Positions 46,088-55,542 are shown, counted from the first letter of the stretch. The stretch: DNA of 64,000 nt from Humidesulfovibrio mexicanus (GCF_900188225.1 NZ_FZOC01000004.1:99537-163536), one strand, 5' to 3'. Made by a program: numbers and translations. The notes: generated by a model from the sequence alone, not told the origin.

Positions 46088-47287
46088 ATGTTTTCGCCCG
46101 CCGAACTGGAAAAATACGCCCGCACCCTGTGGTGGGGGCTCACCACAGCCCGCACCAAGCCCTACCGCCCCGGCGACGTCATCCTGCTGCGCTTCGACCC
46201 GGAGGCCACCCCCCTGGCCGAGGCCATGCACGCCCTGCTCATGGCCGAGGGAATGGTCCCTGCGCCCAGGCAAAACCTCACCAGCACCATGGAGGTCTCG
46301 TTCTACGGGCTGGGCTCCGAGACGCAAATCAAGGCGGTTCTGCCCGGCGACCGCGAGTTCACCGAAGGGCTCAACGGCCTCATCTCCCTCATCGCGCCCT
46401 CCTCGCTGACGCACCTGGCCGGGGTGGACCCGGCGAAAATTGGACTGGCCGCCGTGGCGCGCAAGTATCTGCGCGAAATAATGGAAAAGCGCGAGCAGAC
46501 CGGCGATTTCGGCTGGACGCTCTGCGCCTACCCCACGGCTGAGCAGGCCCGCTGCGCCGGGCTCTCGCTGGAGGACTACGCAGGGCAGATCAGACGCGCC
46601 TGCTTTCTGGACACCGACGACCCGGTGGCCAAATGGCGCGAGGTCCACGCCGATGTGGCCCGCGTGAAGCAGGCCCTGGGGGCGCTCGACATCGAACGGA
46701 TCAGGATAGAGAGCGAGCATTGCGACCTGAGCGTGACTCCGGGCCTGTCGCGCCGCTGGCTGGGCGTCTCCGGGCACAACATTCCAAGCTTCGAGGTCTT
46801 CCTCTCGCCGGACTGGCGCGGCACCGAGGGCGTGTACTACGCCGACCAGCCCTCCTACCGCTCCGGCAACCGCGTGGCAGGCGTGCGGCTGGAGTTCCAG
46901 GCGGGCATTGTGACCCGGGCCACGGCCGAGGAAGGCCAGGAATTCGTGCGCAAGCAACTGGCCATGGACGAAGGCGCATCCCGCCTGGGCGAATTCTCCC
47001 TTACCGACCGCAGGCACTCGCGCATCAACGCCTTCATGGCCAGCACGCTCTTTGACGAGAACTACGGCGGCGAGCACGGCAACTGCCACGTGGCCGTTGG
47101 CGCGAGCTATTCCGACACCTATTCCGGGGACCAGACCAGCCTGGACGAGGCGAAAAAGCGAGAGCTCGGCTTCAACGATTCGGCCCTGCACTGGGACTTG
47201 GTGAACACCGAGGACAAGACCGTCACCGCGCGGCTTGCCGGGGGCGGCAGCATCGTCATTTACAAAGGCGGCGAATTCCAGGTCTAG
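46088..47287 (+). CDS. Aminopeptidase, M29 family
   Basis: The 399-residue product belongs to the thermophilic aminopeptidase (M29) family, dinuclear-metal exopeptidases that remove N-terminal residues from peptides in the cytoplasm. The N-terminal half has WWGLTTARTKPYRPGDVILLRF near residue 15; the C-terminal metal site region includes SGHNIPSFEVFLSPDWRGTEGV near 250, GEFSLTDRRHSRIN near 300 and GNCHVAVGASYSDTY, then ALHWDLV near 370. The length fits the family. The start is the ATG at 46088, preceded by a weak ACGAGG. A perfect palindrome follows the stop codon. Confidence 0.85.
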   Translation: MFSPAELEKYARTLWWGLTTARTKPYRPGDVILLRFDPEATPLAEAMHALLMAEGMVPAPRQNLTSTMEVSFYGLGSETQIKAVLPGDREFTEGLNGLISLIAPSSLTHLAGVDPAKIGLAAVARKYLREIMEKREQTGDFGWTLCAYPTAEQARCAGLSLEDYAGQIRRACFLDTDDPVAKWREVHADVARVKQALGALDIERIRIESEHCDLSVTPGLSRRWLGVSGHNIPSFEVFLSPDWRGTEGVYYADQPSYRSGNRVAGVRLEFQAGIVTRATAEEGQEFVRKQLAMDEGASRLGEFSLTDRRHSRINAFMASTLFDENYGGEHGNCHVAVGASYSDTYSGDQTSLDEAKKRELGFNDSALHWDLVNTEDKTVTARLAGGGSIVIYKGGEFQV

Positions 47288-47298
47288 GCACGATCCCC

Positions 47299-47326
47299 GT
47301 CCGGACCGCTGCGCAGCGGTCCGGAC
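47299..47326. repeat. Perfect 28-base palindrome after the M29 gene
   Basis: GTCCGGACCGCTGC is followed immediately by its complement GCAGCGGTCCGGAC. As RNA it forms a 12-base-pair stem with a 4-base loop 12 bases past the M29 stop. There is no T-run, so it may be a weak terminator, an mRNA-stabilising hairpin or a DNA-binding site before the signalling operon. Confidence 0.7.
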
Positions 47327-47390
47327 CCCGAACAGGCGTGGTCCCCCAGCCACGGCCCCGTGCGCACCAGATGCTCAAAACGGAGGCCCC

Positions 47391-48473
47391 ATGCTGCGAC
47401 ACACGCGATACAGTCGTCTCGTTTTTTCGCTGGCGGCGATTTTGCTGCTCCTGTCCGGCCTGCCCGCCCCCCTCGTCGCGGACGAACACGCGCACGCTGC
47501 GCGCCTCGCCGCCCAAGAGCCGATTCGCGGGCAGAAAACCCCGCAGATATTCATCGTGCACAGCTACACCAAGGATTACCCCTGGACCGACGCCATTGAG
47601 CAGGGCCTGCGAGACGGCCTGCGCGGGGCCAAGGCGCGCATCGAAACCGTCTACCTGGACGCCAAACGTGACCAATCCGTAGAGAACATGCGCGCCAAGG
47701 CCAAGGCTCTGCTTGAGCGCATCGAGACCTCCGACCCAGAGATTGTCATCGCGGTGGACGACCCCGCGCAGATTTACCTGAGCGCCCCCTACTTGCGGGG
47801 CCGGGTCAGACCGCAGGTCATCTTCTGCGGGGTCAACGCGCCCCTGAAGAACTACGGCTTCCCGGCGGCCAACGTTTCCGGCGTGCGCGAGCGCTGGCAC
47901 TTCCGTCAAAGCGTGGAGCTGATGCAGCAGATCTCCCCGCGCGTGAAGCGCGTGGGCCTTGTCACCGACGATTCCGAAACCAGCATCTTTCTGCTGGCTG
48001 GCATTCGGGAGGAAATGGCTAAAGCCGGCCCCATGAGCGCCACGATCGTTGGGCTTAACAAGGTGGGCACCTTCCAACAGTGGCAACGCGCGGTAAAGAG
48101 CCTGCAAAACCGGGCAGATGCGCTTGCCGTTGGCCTGTTCCACTCCCTGCGCGACGAACGCACCGGCCAAGTGGTGCCCCCAGAGACAATCCATGCCTGG
48201 ACCGAGGCGGCCAACCGACTGCCGACAATCGGATTCGGCGAATACGCCCGCAAGCACGAGCTGCTCTGCGGCATCCTGAGCTCCGGCCGGGAGCAGGGGG
48301 CGCTGGCGGCGGCCATGGCCCGCAGCCTACTGGAGCACAACAACAAGGCGGGCGAGCTGCCCGTGCGCATCAACCAGAAAGGCGTCATCTACCTCAACCT
48401 CAAGACGGCAAAACGCTTTGGAATCCTTGTTCCCTTTTCCCTCATCGAGGCTGCGGAGGTGGTGGCGCAATAG
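47391..48473 (+). CDS. ABC-type periplasmic substrate-binding-like sensor protein 1
   Basis: The 360-residue product begins with a signal peptide (about residues 1-31). The mature part resembles the ABC_sub_bind family (type I periplasmic-binding fold): IFIVHSYTKDYPWTDAIEQGL, ETVYLDAKRDQSVENMRAKA, PEIVIAVDDPAQIYL and QVIFCGVNAPLKNYG. No transporter genes accompany it. Instead a close paralogue and a sensor kinase follow, so it probably presents a ligand to the kinase. GGAGG precedes the ATG at 47391. The gap to the second gene is 124 bases. Confidence 0.8.
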   Translation: MLRHTRYSRLVFSLAAILLLLSGLPAPLVADEHAHAARLAAQEPIRGQKTPQIFIVHSYTKDYPWTDAIEQGLRDGLRGAKARIETVYLDAKRDQSVENMRAKAKALLERIETSDPEIVIAVDDPAQIYLSAPYLRGRVRPQVIFCGVNAPLKNYGFPAANVSGVRERWHFRQSVELMQQISPRVKRVGLVTDDSETSIFLLAGIREEMAKAGPMSATIVGLNKVGTFQQWQRAVKSLQNRADALAVGLFHSLRDERTGQVVPPETIHAWTEAANRLPTIGFGEYARKHELLCGILSSGREQGALAAAMARSLLEHNNKAGELPVRINQKGVIYLNLKTAKRFGILVPFSLIEAAEVVAQ

Positions 48474-48597
48474 AAGGACCCCACGCCTTCCGCCGGGAGG
48501 CTGGACATGGCGGACAGCTTTGCATACTGTGGATTTCATGTGGCTTCCCCCCCGGCCACGTGGGACAACCTGTCCGGTGTCGCCATTGGAGTGGCTC

Positions 48598-49620
48598 ATG
48601 CGCTGGGTCCTGATCTGCCTGCTGCTTGTCCAAGCCCTGTTCCCAGGAGGGTCGGCCCTTGGGCAGACCCGCGCCGGACAGTCCCCCGCGCGGGTTTTCG
48701 TGGTGCACAGCTACGATGCGGAGTATGTCTGGTGCCAGGCGCTGAACCAGGGGCTGCGCGCGGCCCTGCGCGGCCTGCCGGTGGAGCTGGAGACCGTCTA
48801 CCTCGACGCCAAGCACGACCTGGACCAGGACAGTCTGCGCGCCAAGGGCATGAACGCCCTTGCAAAAATTTTTGAACGCCGCCCGGCCGTGGTCATCGCC
48901 GTGGACGATGCGGCCCAGACGCACCTGGTCGCACCCCATTTGCGCAACCGGGGCGAACCGCAGGTGATCTTCTGCGGGGTCAACGCGCCCCTGTCCCTGT
49001 ACGGCTATCCGGCAAAAAACGTCTCCGGCGTGCGCGAACGCTGGCACTTCCGCGAAAGCTTCGCCCTTTTGCGCAAAATACAGCCCTCCGCGCGGCGGGT
49101 GGCGCTCTTGACCGACATGTCCGAATCAAGCGGCTACGTCCTTGACGACATGGCCGAGGAACGCCGCCAGGGCGGCCCCTTCGCGGTGAAGACGGTCGCG
49201 GTGCGCCGTACGGACTCCTTCCAGCAGTGGCAGCGGCTGGTGCGCGCCGCCCAGAAGAACGCCGACGCCCTGGCCCTGGGCATCTATCTCTCCCTGCGCG
49301 ACGAAAACACCGGCGCGGTGGTCCCTGGCGACACAGTGGCCGCCTGGACCGACTCGGCCAACCGTCTGCCCACCGTGGGTTTCGCGGACTATGTGCTCAG
49401 GCACGGCCAGATGTGCGGGGTGCTCGAATCCGCGCAGGAGCAGGGCCAGCTTGCCGGCGCCATGGCCCGGCAGGTGCTGGAGCGGGGACTGGCGGCAGGC
49501 GGCCTGCCCGTGCGCGTCAACACCAAGGGCATCGTGGTGGTGAACCTCCGGACGGCGGACAGGCTGAAGGTCCAAATCCCCTTCGAGATCATCGAAGCGG
49601 CGGAAGTGGTGCTCAAATGA
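48598..49620 (+). CDS. ABC-type periplasmic substrate-binding-like sensor protein 2
   Basis: The 340-residue product is a paralogue of the preceding protein. It has a signal peptide (about residues 1-26, ending GGSALGQ), then VFVVHSYDAEYVWCQALNQGL, ETVYLDAKHDLDQDSLRAKG, VVIAVDDAAQTHL and VIFCGVNAPLSLYGYP. Both proteins share FQQWQR and the NTKGIVVVNL/INQKGVIYLNL end pattern. The ATG at 48598 has GGAG 7 bases upstream. Its stop codon overlaps the start of the histidine kinase gene (ATGA), so the two products are made together. Confidence 0.8.
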   Translation: MRWVLICLLLVQALFPGGSALGQTRAGQSPARVFVVHSYDAEYVWCQALNQGLRAALRGLPVELETVYLDAKHDLDQDSLRAKGMNALAKIFERRPAVVIAVDDAAQTHLVAPHLRNRGEPQVIFCGVNAPLSLYGYPAKNVSGVRERWHFRESFALLRKIQPSARRVALLTDMSESSGYVLDDMAEERRQGGPFAVKTVAVRRTDSFQQWQRLVRAAQKNADALALGIYLSLRDENTGAVVPGDTVAAWTDSANRLPTVGFADYVLRHGQMCGVLESAQEQGQLAGAMARQVLERGLAAGGLPVRVNTKGIVVVNLRTADRLKVQIPFEIIEAAEVVLK

Positions 49621-52600
49621 GCCCACAGCCTGCCGGTCCCGTGCGCCGCTTCACCGCCAGCCGCTACCTGGCCCCGGTGCTGAGCATAGTGGCCGTGGGC
49701 GTGCTGGTGACCACGCTTGTGGCCTACTTCTACACCAGGGCCACGGTGGAGAATCTCGCGCAGGGGCAAATCACCCAGGCCCTGAGCTTCCTGGACCGCG
49801 AGATCACCATGCAGACCCACGACATGGTCATGCAGACCAACCTCATGGCCCAGGAGGACGTGCTGCGCCTGGCCCTGGAGGACTCCTACCTGGGGCGCTC
49901 GGCCCGGGTTGCGGCCCAGCGCAAGCTCGACGCCTACGTGCGCAACGGGGCCTTTGACCGCGCATACCTCATGAATCTCCGGGGCAGGCTTGTCCTGGCC
50001 TCCGACCAGACCCTGACCGAGCACCTGATCATTTCCGACAGGCGCTACTTCACCCAGGCGGCGGCCGGGCACCACGTCCTGGAAACGCTCACCGTCTCGC
50101 GCGTGACCGGACGGCCAACGCTGGTCAGCTCCACGCCCCTGCGCGACCCGGGGGGCTCCGTTATCGGCGTGGTGGTGGGGCTTATCAGCATCGACGCCTT
50201 TGCGCGCGAGATGCTCAACGACTCGCGCATCGGCCAGTCCGGGGGAGCCTACCTCATGAACCGGGACGGCGCGGTGCTCGGCACGCCGGGCTGGGCTGCT
50301 CCCGGCGCTTTCGGCGTGCGCGCGGCCAACGGCCAGGCGGCCAGCCATGCGCAGCAACTGCTGGCCAACGCGCGCCAGGGCGGCGTGTTCCGCTTCACCC
50401 GCAACGGCGCCCGCCGCATGTGCATCAGCCGCCTGAACGAGACCACGCAGTGGGTGCTGGTGTTGGAGGCCGACGAGGACGAGGTGCTGGCCCCGGCGAC
50501 CCGGCTGGCCGCGGTAAGCGGCGCCATCTCCCTGGTCACGCTGCTCACCGTGTTTTTGGCCCTGGGCGCCCTGCGCCGCCTCATGACCAGCCTGCGCAAT
50601 TCCGAGGCCGACCACCGCGCCCTCACCGAGCTCTCCCCTGTGGGCATCGTCACCTTCGGAGCGTCTGGAAGACCGGAGTACCTGAACCGGCAGGCCAGGA
50701 CCATCCTGGACATCCCGCCGGACGGGCCGCCGCCCAGGACCATCGACCTGGAGGACGGCGAGGGGCAGCCCCTGGAAGGCCCGAACTCGCCCTTTGCCCA
50801 AGTCCTGCGGGACCGCGCCTCCATCGTAGGGCTGCTGGTCTGGCGGCGGAGCGCGGCCGACGAGCGCAAGGCCCTGTATCTGAACGCCACCCCCCTTGCC
50901 GTGGAAGGCCGCGAAGTGCATGGCGTGGTGGCCACGCTGGAGGACATCACCGAGCGGATGCGCGCCCTGGAGCTGCTGCACCAGTCCGAGGAACGCTTTT
51001 CGAGCCTGTTCCGCCTTTCGCCAGACAGCATCGTCCTCTCCGACCTTGACAGCGGGCTGGTGGTGGACGTGAACGAGACCTTCTGCGAGACCCATGGCCG
51101 GGACCGCGAGGAGGTGATCGGCAAGACCGTGGCCGACCTTGGGCTCTACACCGACCCGCGGCAGCTGGAGGACCTGGTGGACCGCGTGCGCCGCTTCGGC
51201 CAGGTGCTGAACGAGGAAGTCATCGGCCACAGGGGCGACGGCCAGGAGATGATCCTCTCGCTCTCCAGCCAGGTCATGGAGATCGGCGAGGCCAAATACC
51301 GCATGACCGTGGCCCGCGACGTGACCGAGCGGCACAGGGCCGAGCAGGAACTGCGGGAGAACCGCAGGCTGCTGGAGAGCATCCTGAACACTGTGCCCCT
51401 GTCCATTTTCTGGAAGGACAAGAACTGCGTGTTCCTGGGCTGCAACAAGGCCTTCGCCAGGGCTCTGGGCTTTACCACCCCCATGGATGTCATCGGCAAG
51501 ACCGATTTCGACCTGCCGCTGTCGCCGGAGGCCAGCGCCTCGTACCGCCTGGACGACCAGCAGGTCATGGCCAGCATGACGCCCAAGCTGGGCTTCGTGG
51601 AGCCCCTGGTCCTGGACGATGGCAGGCATATTTGGCTTGAGACAAGCAAGCTGCCCCTGCTGGACGAGGACGGAGCGGCCGTGGGCGTGCTGGGCATGTT
51701 CCAGGACATCACCGAGCGGCTGGAGGCCGAGGAGCAGCTCCGCCAGTCAGAGGAGCGCTTCTCCCGGCTGTTCCGCTACTCGCCGGAGGCCATGGCCCTG
51801 GTGGACACCGACGACAACCGCTTCGCCGACGCGAACGAGGCCTTCCAGAAGCTCACCGGCTACAGCAACCAGGAGCTGATCGGCAAGGACTCGGCAGGCA
51901 TGGCCTTCTACGCCAAAGAATCCAGCCGCGCCGTCATCCACGAGATGATCCGCAAGGACGGACACGTGGAGCACTACGAGTTCGAAGGGCGCAAGAAGGA
52001 CGGCCAGATCATCCAGTGCGCCATCTCCTGCCACCTCATCACCATAGGGGACAAACGCTACATTCTGGGCCTTGTGCGCGACGTGACCGAGCTGAAGAAA
52101 ATGCAGGAGATGATGATCCAGACCGAGAAGATGATCTCGGTGGGCGGCATCGCCGCCGGCATCGCACACGAGATCAACAACCCCCTGGGCATCGTGCTGC
52201 AGGCCGCCCAGAACCTGGTGCAACGCACCAAGCCGGACTTCAAGAAAAACATCGAGACGGCGAAACGCCTGGGGCTTGAGATGGACACCCTGGCCAAGTA
52301 CATGCAGGAACGCAAGCTCGACGTCTTCATAGCGGACATCCAGGCCGCCGCAGTTCGCGCTTCGGCCATCATCCGGCACATGCTCGACTTCAGCCGCTCC
52401 AGCGAATCGCGCCGGAAGATCTGCGACCTGCCCGCCATCATCGACAAGGCGATTACCCTGGCCGGCAGCGACTACGACCTGAAAAAGAGCTACGACTTCA
52501 AGCGCATCCGGCTCATACGGGACTATGCGGACGACCTGCCCGCAGTGAATTGCACGGAAACGGAGATCGAACAGGTGCTGCTGAACCTGTTGCGCAATTC

Positions 52601-52919
52601 GGCCCAGGCCCTTGCAGAGGCCACAAGCCAAGACCAGGAGCCCGTCATCACCATCCGCGCCGCCAGCGCAGGCGAATATGTGCGCATCGAGATCGAGGAC
52701 AACGGGCCGGGAATGCCGCCGGATGTGCAGCGCCGGGTGTTCGAACCCTTCTACACCACCAAGCCGCCGGGAGTGGGCACCGGGCTCGGCCTGTCCGTGT
52801 CCTATTTCATCATCACCAAAGGCCACGGAGGCAGGATGAGCGTGCGCTCCCAACCCGGAGAAGGGACGCGCTTCAGCATCGAGCTGCCGACGGAACACGA
52901 CGCGGAGGCCCCCCAGTGA
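49617..52919 (+). CDS. Multi-PAS hybrid-input histidine kinase
   Basis: The 1100-residue product has a membrane helix at about residues 18-38, a periplasmic dCache-like domain to about 300, and a second helix at about 310-330. Four PAS domains follow (from about 345, 460, 585 and 710), each ending in a DITER- or DVTE-type element. The dimerisation/phosphoacceptor helix has GIAHEINNPLG with His851, and the ATPase domain has NLLRNSAQAL, IEDNGPGMPP and GTGLGLSVSYFI. It signals to the two receiver proteins encoded behind it. The start at 49617 overlaps the previous stop (ATGA). Confidence 0.93.
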   Translation: MSPQPAGPVRRFTASRYLAPVLSIVAVGVLVTTLVAYFYTRATVENLAQGQITQALSFLDREITMQTHDMVMQTNLMAQEDVLRLALEDSYLGRSARVAAQRKLDAYVRNGAFDRAYLMNLRGRLVLASDQTLTEHLIISDRRYFTQAAAGHHVLETLTVSRVTGRPTLVSSTPLRDPGGSVIGVVVGLISIDAFAREMLNDSRIGQSGGAYLMNRDGAVLGTPGWAAPGAFGVRAANGQAASHAQQLLANARQGGVFRFTRNGARRMCISRLNETTQWVLVLEADEDEVLAPATRLAAVSGAISLVTLLTVFLALGALRRLMTSLRNSEADHRALTELSPVGIVTFGASGRPEYLNRQARTILDIPPDGPPPRTIDLEDGEGQPLEGPNSPFAQVLRDRASIVGLLVWRRSAADERKALYLNATPLAVEGREVHGVVATLEDITERMRALELLHQSEERFSSLFRLSPDSIVLSDLDSGLVVDVNETFCETHGRDREEVIGKTVADLGLYTDPRQLEDLVDRVRRFGQVLNEEVIGHRGDGQEMILSLSSQVMEIGEAKYRMTVARDVTERHRAEQELRENRRLLESILNTVPLSIFWKDKNCVFLGCNKAFARALGFTTPMDVIGKTDFDLPLSPEASASYRLDDQQVMASMTPKLGFVEPLVLDDGRHIWLETSKLPLLDEDGAAVGVLGMFQDITERLEAEEQLRQSEERFSRLFRYSPEAMALVDTDDNRFADANEAFQKLTGYSNQELIGKDSAGMAFYAKESSRAVIHEMIRKDGHVEHYEFEGRKKDGQIIQCAISCHLITIGDKRYILGLVRDVTELKKMQEMMIQTEKMISVGGIAAGIAHEINNPLGIVLQAAQNLVQRTKPDFKKNIETAKRLGLEMDTLAKYMQERKLDVFIADIQAAAVRASAIIRHMLDFSRSSESRRKICDLPAIIDKAITLAGSDYDLKKSYDFKRIRLIRDYADDLPAVNCTETEIEQVLLNLLRNSAQALAEATSQDQEPVITIRAASAGEYVRIEIEDNGPGMPPDVQRRVFEPFYTTKPPGVGTGLGLSVSYFIITKGHGGRMSVRSQPGEGTRFSIELPTEHDAEAPQ

Positions 52920-53302
52920 CCAGCCCACGCATCATGATCATCGACGACGAGGAGCGCATCCGCCAGCTTCTGTTCGACTATCTGGAAGACTACGGCTTTT
53001 CGCTGCGGGCCTGCGTGTCCGCCGAGGAAGCGCTGGAAACGCTTACGGCCGAACCGGCCGACCTGTGCATCGTGGACATGCGCCTGCCGGGAATGGACGG
53101 GCGGGCCTTCATCCTCGCCGCCCAGGCCAGGGGCTTGTGCTCAAAGCACATTCTGCACACGGGGTCCATGGACTTCGCCCTGACGCCGGAGCTTACGGCG
53201 CGCGGCCTGGGCGAGGAGGACGTCTTCTTCAAACCCTGCGACATGGCGCTCATGCTCAAGCGCATACGCACCCTGCTCAACCTTCCGGGAGACGACGCAT
53301 GA
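52916..53302 (+). CDS. Single-domain response regulator
   Basis: The 128-residue product is a lone receiver domain: RIMIIDDEERIRQLLFDYL at the start with the acidic pair, the phosphoacceptor Asp in CIVDMRLPGMDG near residue 53, a Thr in LHTGSMD and the conserved Lys in VFFKPCD near 107. No output domain is attached, so it may be a phosphate shuttle or act by protein contact. The GTG start overlaps the stop of the kinase gene, and its stop overlaps the next start. Confidence 0.92.
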   Translation: MTSPRIMIIDDEERIRQLLFDYLEDYGFSLRACVSAEEALETLTAEPADLCIVDMRLPGMDGRAFILAAQARGLCSKHILHTGSMDFALTPELTARGLGEEDVFFKPCDMALMLKRIRTLLNLPGDDA

Positions 53303-54390
53303 CCATCCTCATCATCGACGACGAGCCGGGCTTGCGGCGTTCGCTTTCCGCGCACCTGGAGGACCTGGAGTACGACACCATGGAGGCCGCCAACGGCCTG
53401 GAAGGCCTGGAGGCCCTGCGCGCCAACCGCGACCGCGTGCGGGCCGTGGTGGTGGACCTGAACATGCCCGTCATGGATGGATATTCCTTCATCGGCTACG
53501 CCTCGGCAGAGGCGCCCGAGATCCCCATCATCGTGCTCTCTGGCGTGGGCATCGTGGAGGACGCGCTTTCGGCCATGCGCATGGGCGCCTGGGACTTCAT
53601 CACCAAGCCCCTGCACAACCTGAACATCCTGGATTACACCCTGGACAAGGCCTTTGAGCGGGCGCGGCTCCTCAAGGAGAACAAGCAATACCAGGAAAAT
53701 CTGGAGCGCCTGGTGCGCGAGCGCACCCGCGAGCTTGAGGAGACCCGCAGGCAGGTGATGCAGCGGCTTTCCCGCGCCGCGGAATACAAGGACAACGAGA
53801 CCGGCCGCCACGTCATCCGCGTGGGGCAGATCAGCCGCCTGCTCGGCCGGGCCATGGGCATGGACGAGGAGCGCAGCGAGCTTCTGGGCGAATGCGCCCC
53901 CCTGCACGACGTGGGCAAGATCGGCATCCCCGACGAGGTGCTGCTCAAGCCGGGGCGGCTCACGCAGGAGGAATGGGACATCATGCGCAAGCATTGCGTG
54001 TACGGCTGCGAAATACTCGGGCCGCTGGACAGCAAGGACGAGGCGCACCGCCTGTGCTCCGACCCGCTGCTGATGCGCGAGATGTCCGGCAACGAGCAGC
54101 TGAACCTGGCGCGCGTGCTGGCCCTGTGCCACCACGAGCGTTGGGACGGCACGGGCTATCCCTTTGGCCTGTCCGGGGAAGACATCCCGCTGGAGGCGCG
54201 CATCGTCTCGGTTGTGGATGTGTACGACGCCCTGTGCAGCGACCGGCCCTACAAGCAGGCCATGAGCCCGGACAAGGCAGGCGAACTCATCCGCGCGGGG
54301 GCGGGCACCCAGTTCGACCCTGCCGTGGTGGAGGCCTTCTTCCAGAACCAGGAGGAGATCATCGCCATCCGTGAACGCTGGAGCGATTAG
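53299..54390 (+). CDS. Response regulator with HD-GYP cyclic-di-GMP phosphodiesterase domain
   Basis: The 363-residue product has a receiver domain in residues 1-120 (phosphoacceptor Asp in AVVVDLNMPVMDGYSF, Lys in FITKPLHN), a coiled-coil linker (about 125-155), and an HD-GYP domain. The latter shows ETGRHVIRVGQIS, PLHDVGKIGIPDEVLLKPG and the diagnostic HHERWDGTGYP near residue 277, so it should hydrolyse cyclic-di-GMP to GMP or pGpG. The ATG at 53299 overlaps the previous stop. It is the output of the signalling operon. Confidence 0.94.
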   Translation: MTILIIDDEPGLRRSLSAHLEDLEYDTMEAANGLEGLEALRANRDRVRAVVVDLNMPVMDGYSFIGYASAEAPEIPIIVLSGVGIVEDALSAMRMGAWDFITKPLHNLNILDYTLDKAFERARLLKENKQYQENLERLVRERTRELEETRRQVMQRLSRAAEYKDNETGRHVIRVGQISRLLGRAMGMDEERSELLGECAPLHDVGKIGIPDEVLLKPGRLTQEEWDIMRKHCVYGCEILGPLDSKDEAHRLCSDPLLMREMSGNEQLNLARVLALCHHERWDGTGYPFGLSGEDIPLEARIVSVVDVYDALCSDRPYKQAMSPDKAGELIRAGAGTQFDPAVVEAFFQNQEEIIAIRERWSD

Positions 54391-54405
54391 AAACGGCCCA
54401 AGGCG

Positions 54406-55284
54406 CTACTGCATGGTCCTGCCCTTGCAAAAGTCGGTCAGATTCCATTTGAAGACAAATGGCCCCAGGCCGGTGATCTCGCCGGACTTGAGCGGCTCCC
54501 ATTTGATGCAGCCGTCATCGTCAATGGCCCCTTCGGCCAGGAACTCGAATCCGAGCAACGCCTCCTCCCTTCCGGCCTCGCATTGGACGTTGCGCAATTT
54601 CGCGTTGGCGAAAAACGCCTCCGTGGTGTCGGCATCCTCACGCTTGGCCTCAAAATAGAACGCGCAGCCCTGCGCGTCCTGCAACTCGGAAGCCAGCGCC
54701 CCCTCGGCATCGGTCCGCACAATGAGCCGCAGACCCGTTGTGGAGAGATTCCCCATGCGGACACAGGCGCTCGCGGCGTTTCCGCTGACGATCCGGGGGC
54801 TGTTCCCGGCAATCCTGGTCCCTTCCGGCAGGCCGAGCCACAGGGAAAACAGAGGCACACGGGCGCTGTCCACAGCGACCCGGACACAACGACGCTGCTG
54901 CGCGTTCTCCAGCGCCTCGGGCGCTGCAAGCCCGATGCGCACCTCCCCGTCCGTTGTTGGCTCCACGGCGATGACGCTGGTGGAAAACTTGAAAAACAGC
55001 ATCCGCTTTTCGCGTTGCGCATCGTTGATTCGGAAGTGGCAGACAACAGGCGCTCCGATCCAATTCTCCGGCATCCCGCACAGCGAGGGGATGCGCACGA
55101 CCACCCCTTCCGCGTCCGCTTCCTCGAAAGAGACGACAAGATCCTTGATGTTCGTCACGTCGTCCAAAAAGGTCAAACAGGCGCGCACCCTTTGGCTGAC
55201 GGCTTCGCCAAGAATTTCCGAGACCGCATCGGCCCTTCCCCGGGGCGCAGGACCGGCGGGCTTCTTTTTCCATAGGGCGCACAT
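54406..55284 (-). CDS. PilZ domain protein (probable cyclic-di-GMP receptor)
   Basis: The 292-residue product has an N-terminal flagellar-brake-like (YcgR-N) half and a PilZ domain from about residue 130. The PilZ signature is present: QQRRCVRVAV with the RxxxR-type arginines, and GNLSTTGLRL fitting the N/D-x-S-x-x-G motif. It should bind cyclic-di-GMP and change activity of a partner such as the flagellar motor. No signal peptide or membrane helix is present. It is convergent with the HD-GYP gene 15 bases away and has a good promoter of its own. Confidence 0.82.
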   Translation of the reverse strand: MCALWKKKPAGPAPRGRADAVSEILGEAVSQRVRACLTFLDDVTNIKDLVVSFEEADAEGVVVRIPSLCGMPENWIGAPVVCHFRINDAQREKRMLFFKFSTSVIAVEPTTDGEVRIGLAAPEALENAQQRRCVRVAVDSARVPLFSLWLGLPEGTRIAGNSPRIVSGNAASACVRMGNLSTTGLRLIVRTDAEGALASELQDAQGCAFYFEAKREDADTTEAFFANAKLRNVQCEAGREEALLGFEFLAEGAIDDDGCIKWEPLKSGEITGLGPFVFKWNLTDFCKGRTMQ

Positions 55285-55351
55285 GAGACCCCCTCCGGCA
55301 CCGACGTGCGAGGCTGCAACACATTGAATCCGCTCTGGTCAATTAGAATGG

Positions 55352-55380
55352 ACTATACATTTTGTACGCATCTTCGGCAA
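55352..55380 (-). promoter_or_regulatory. Promoter of the PilZ gene
   Basis: On the complement TTGCCG (55375-55380) is followed after 17 bases by TATAGT (55352-55357), in an AT-rich patch. The predicted leader is about 60 bases. Confidence 0.75.
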
Positions 55381-55495
55381 TATTTGGGAATACCCATTTA
55401 GGCGACTGCGTAAAGGCGAGACGCGCCAACCCGGAGCGCGTGCGCATGGGCGCTTTCAATGCGGGAAAATGCAGAAGGGAGAACACGGCGCGGAA

Positions 55496-55531
55496 AAGAA
55501 AAAGTGGCCGCCATCTTTCGACAGCGGCCAC
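55496..55531 (-). terminator. Intrinsic terminator of tRNA-Arg
   Basis: GTGGCCGC at 55504-55511 pairs with GCGGCCAC at 55524-55531; on the complement TTTTTCTTTTC follows the stem. It lies 11 bases past the tRNA CCA end. Confidence 0.88.
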
Positions 55532-55542
55532 TGGCTTTCACG

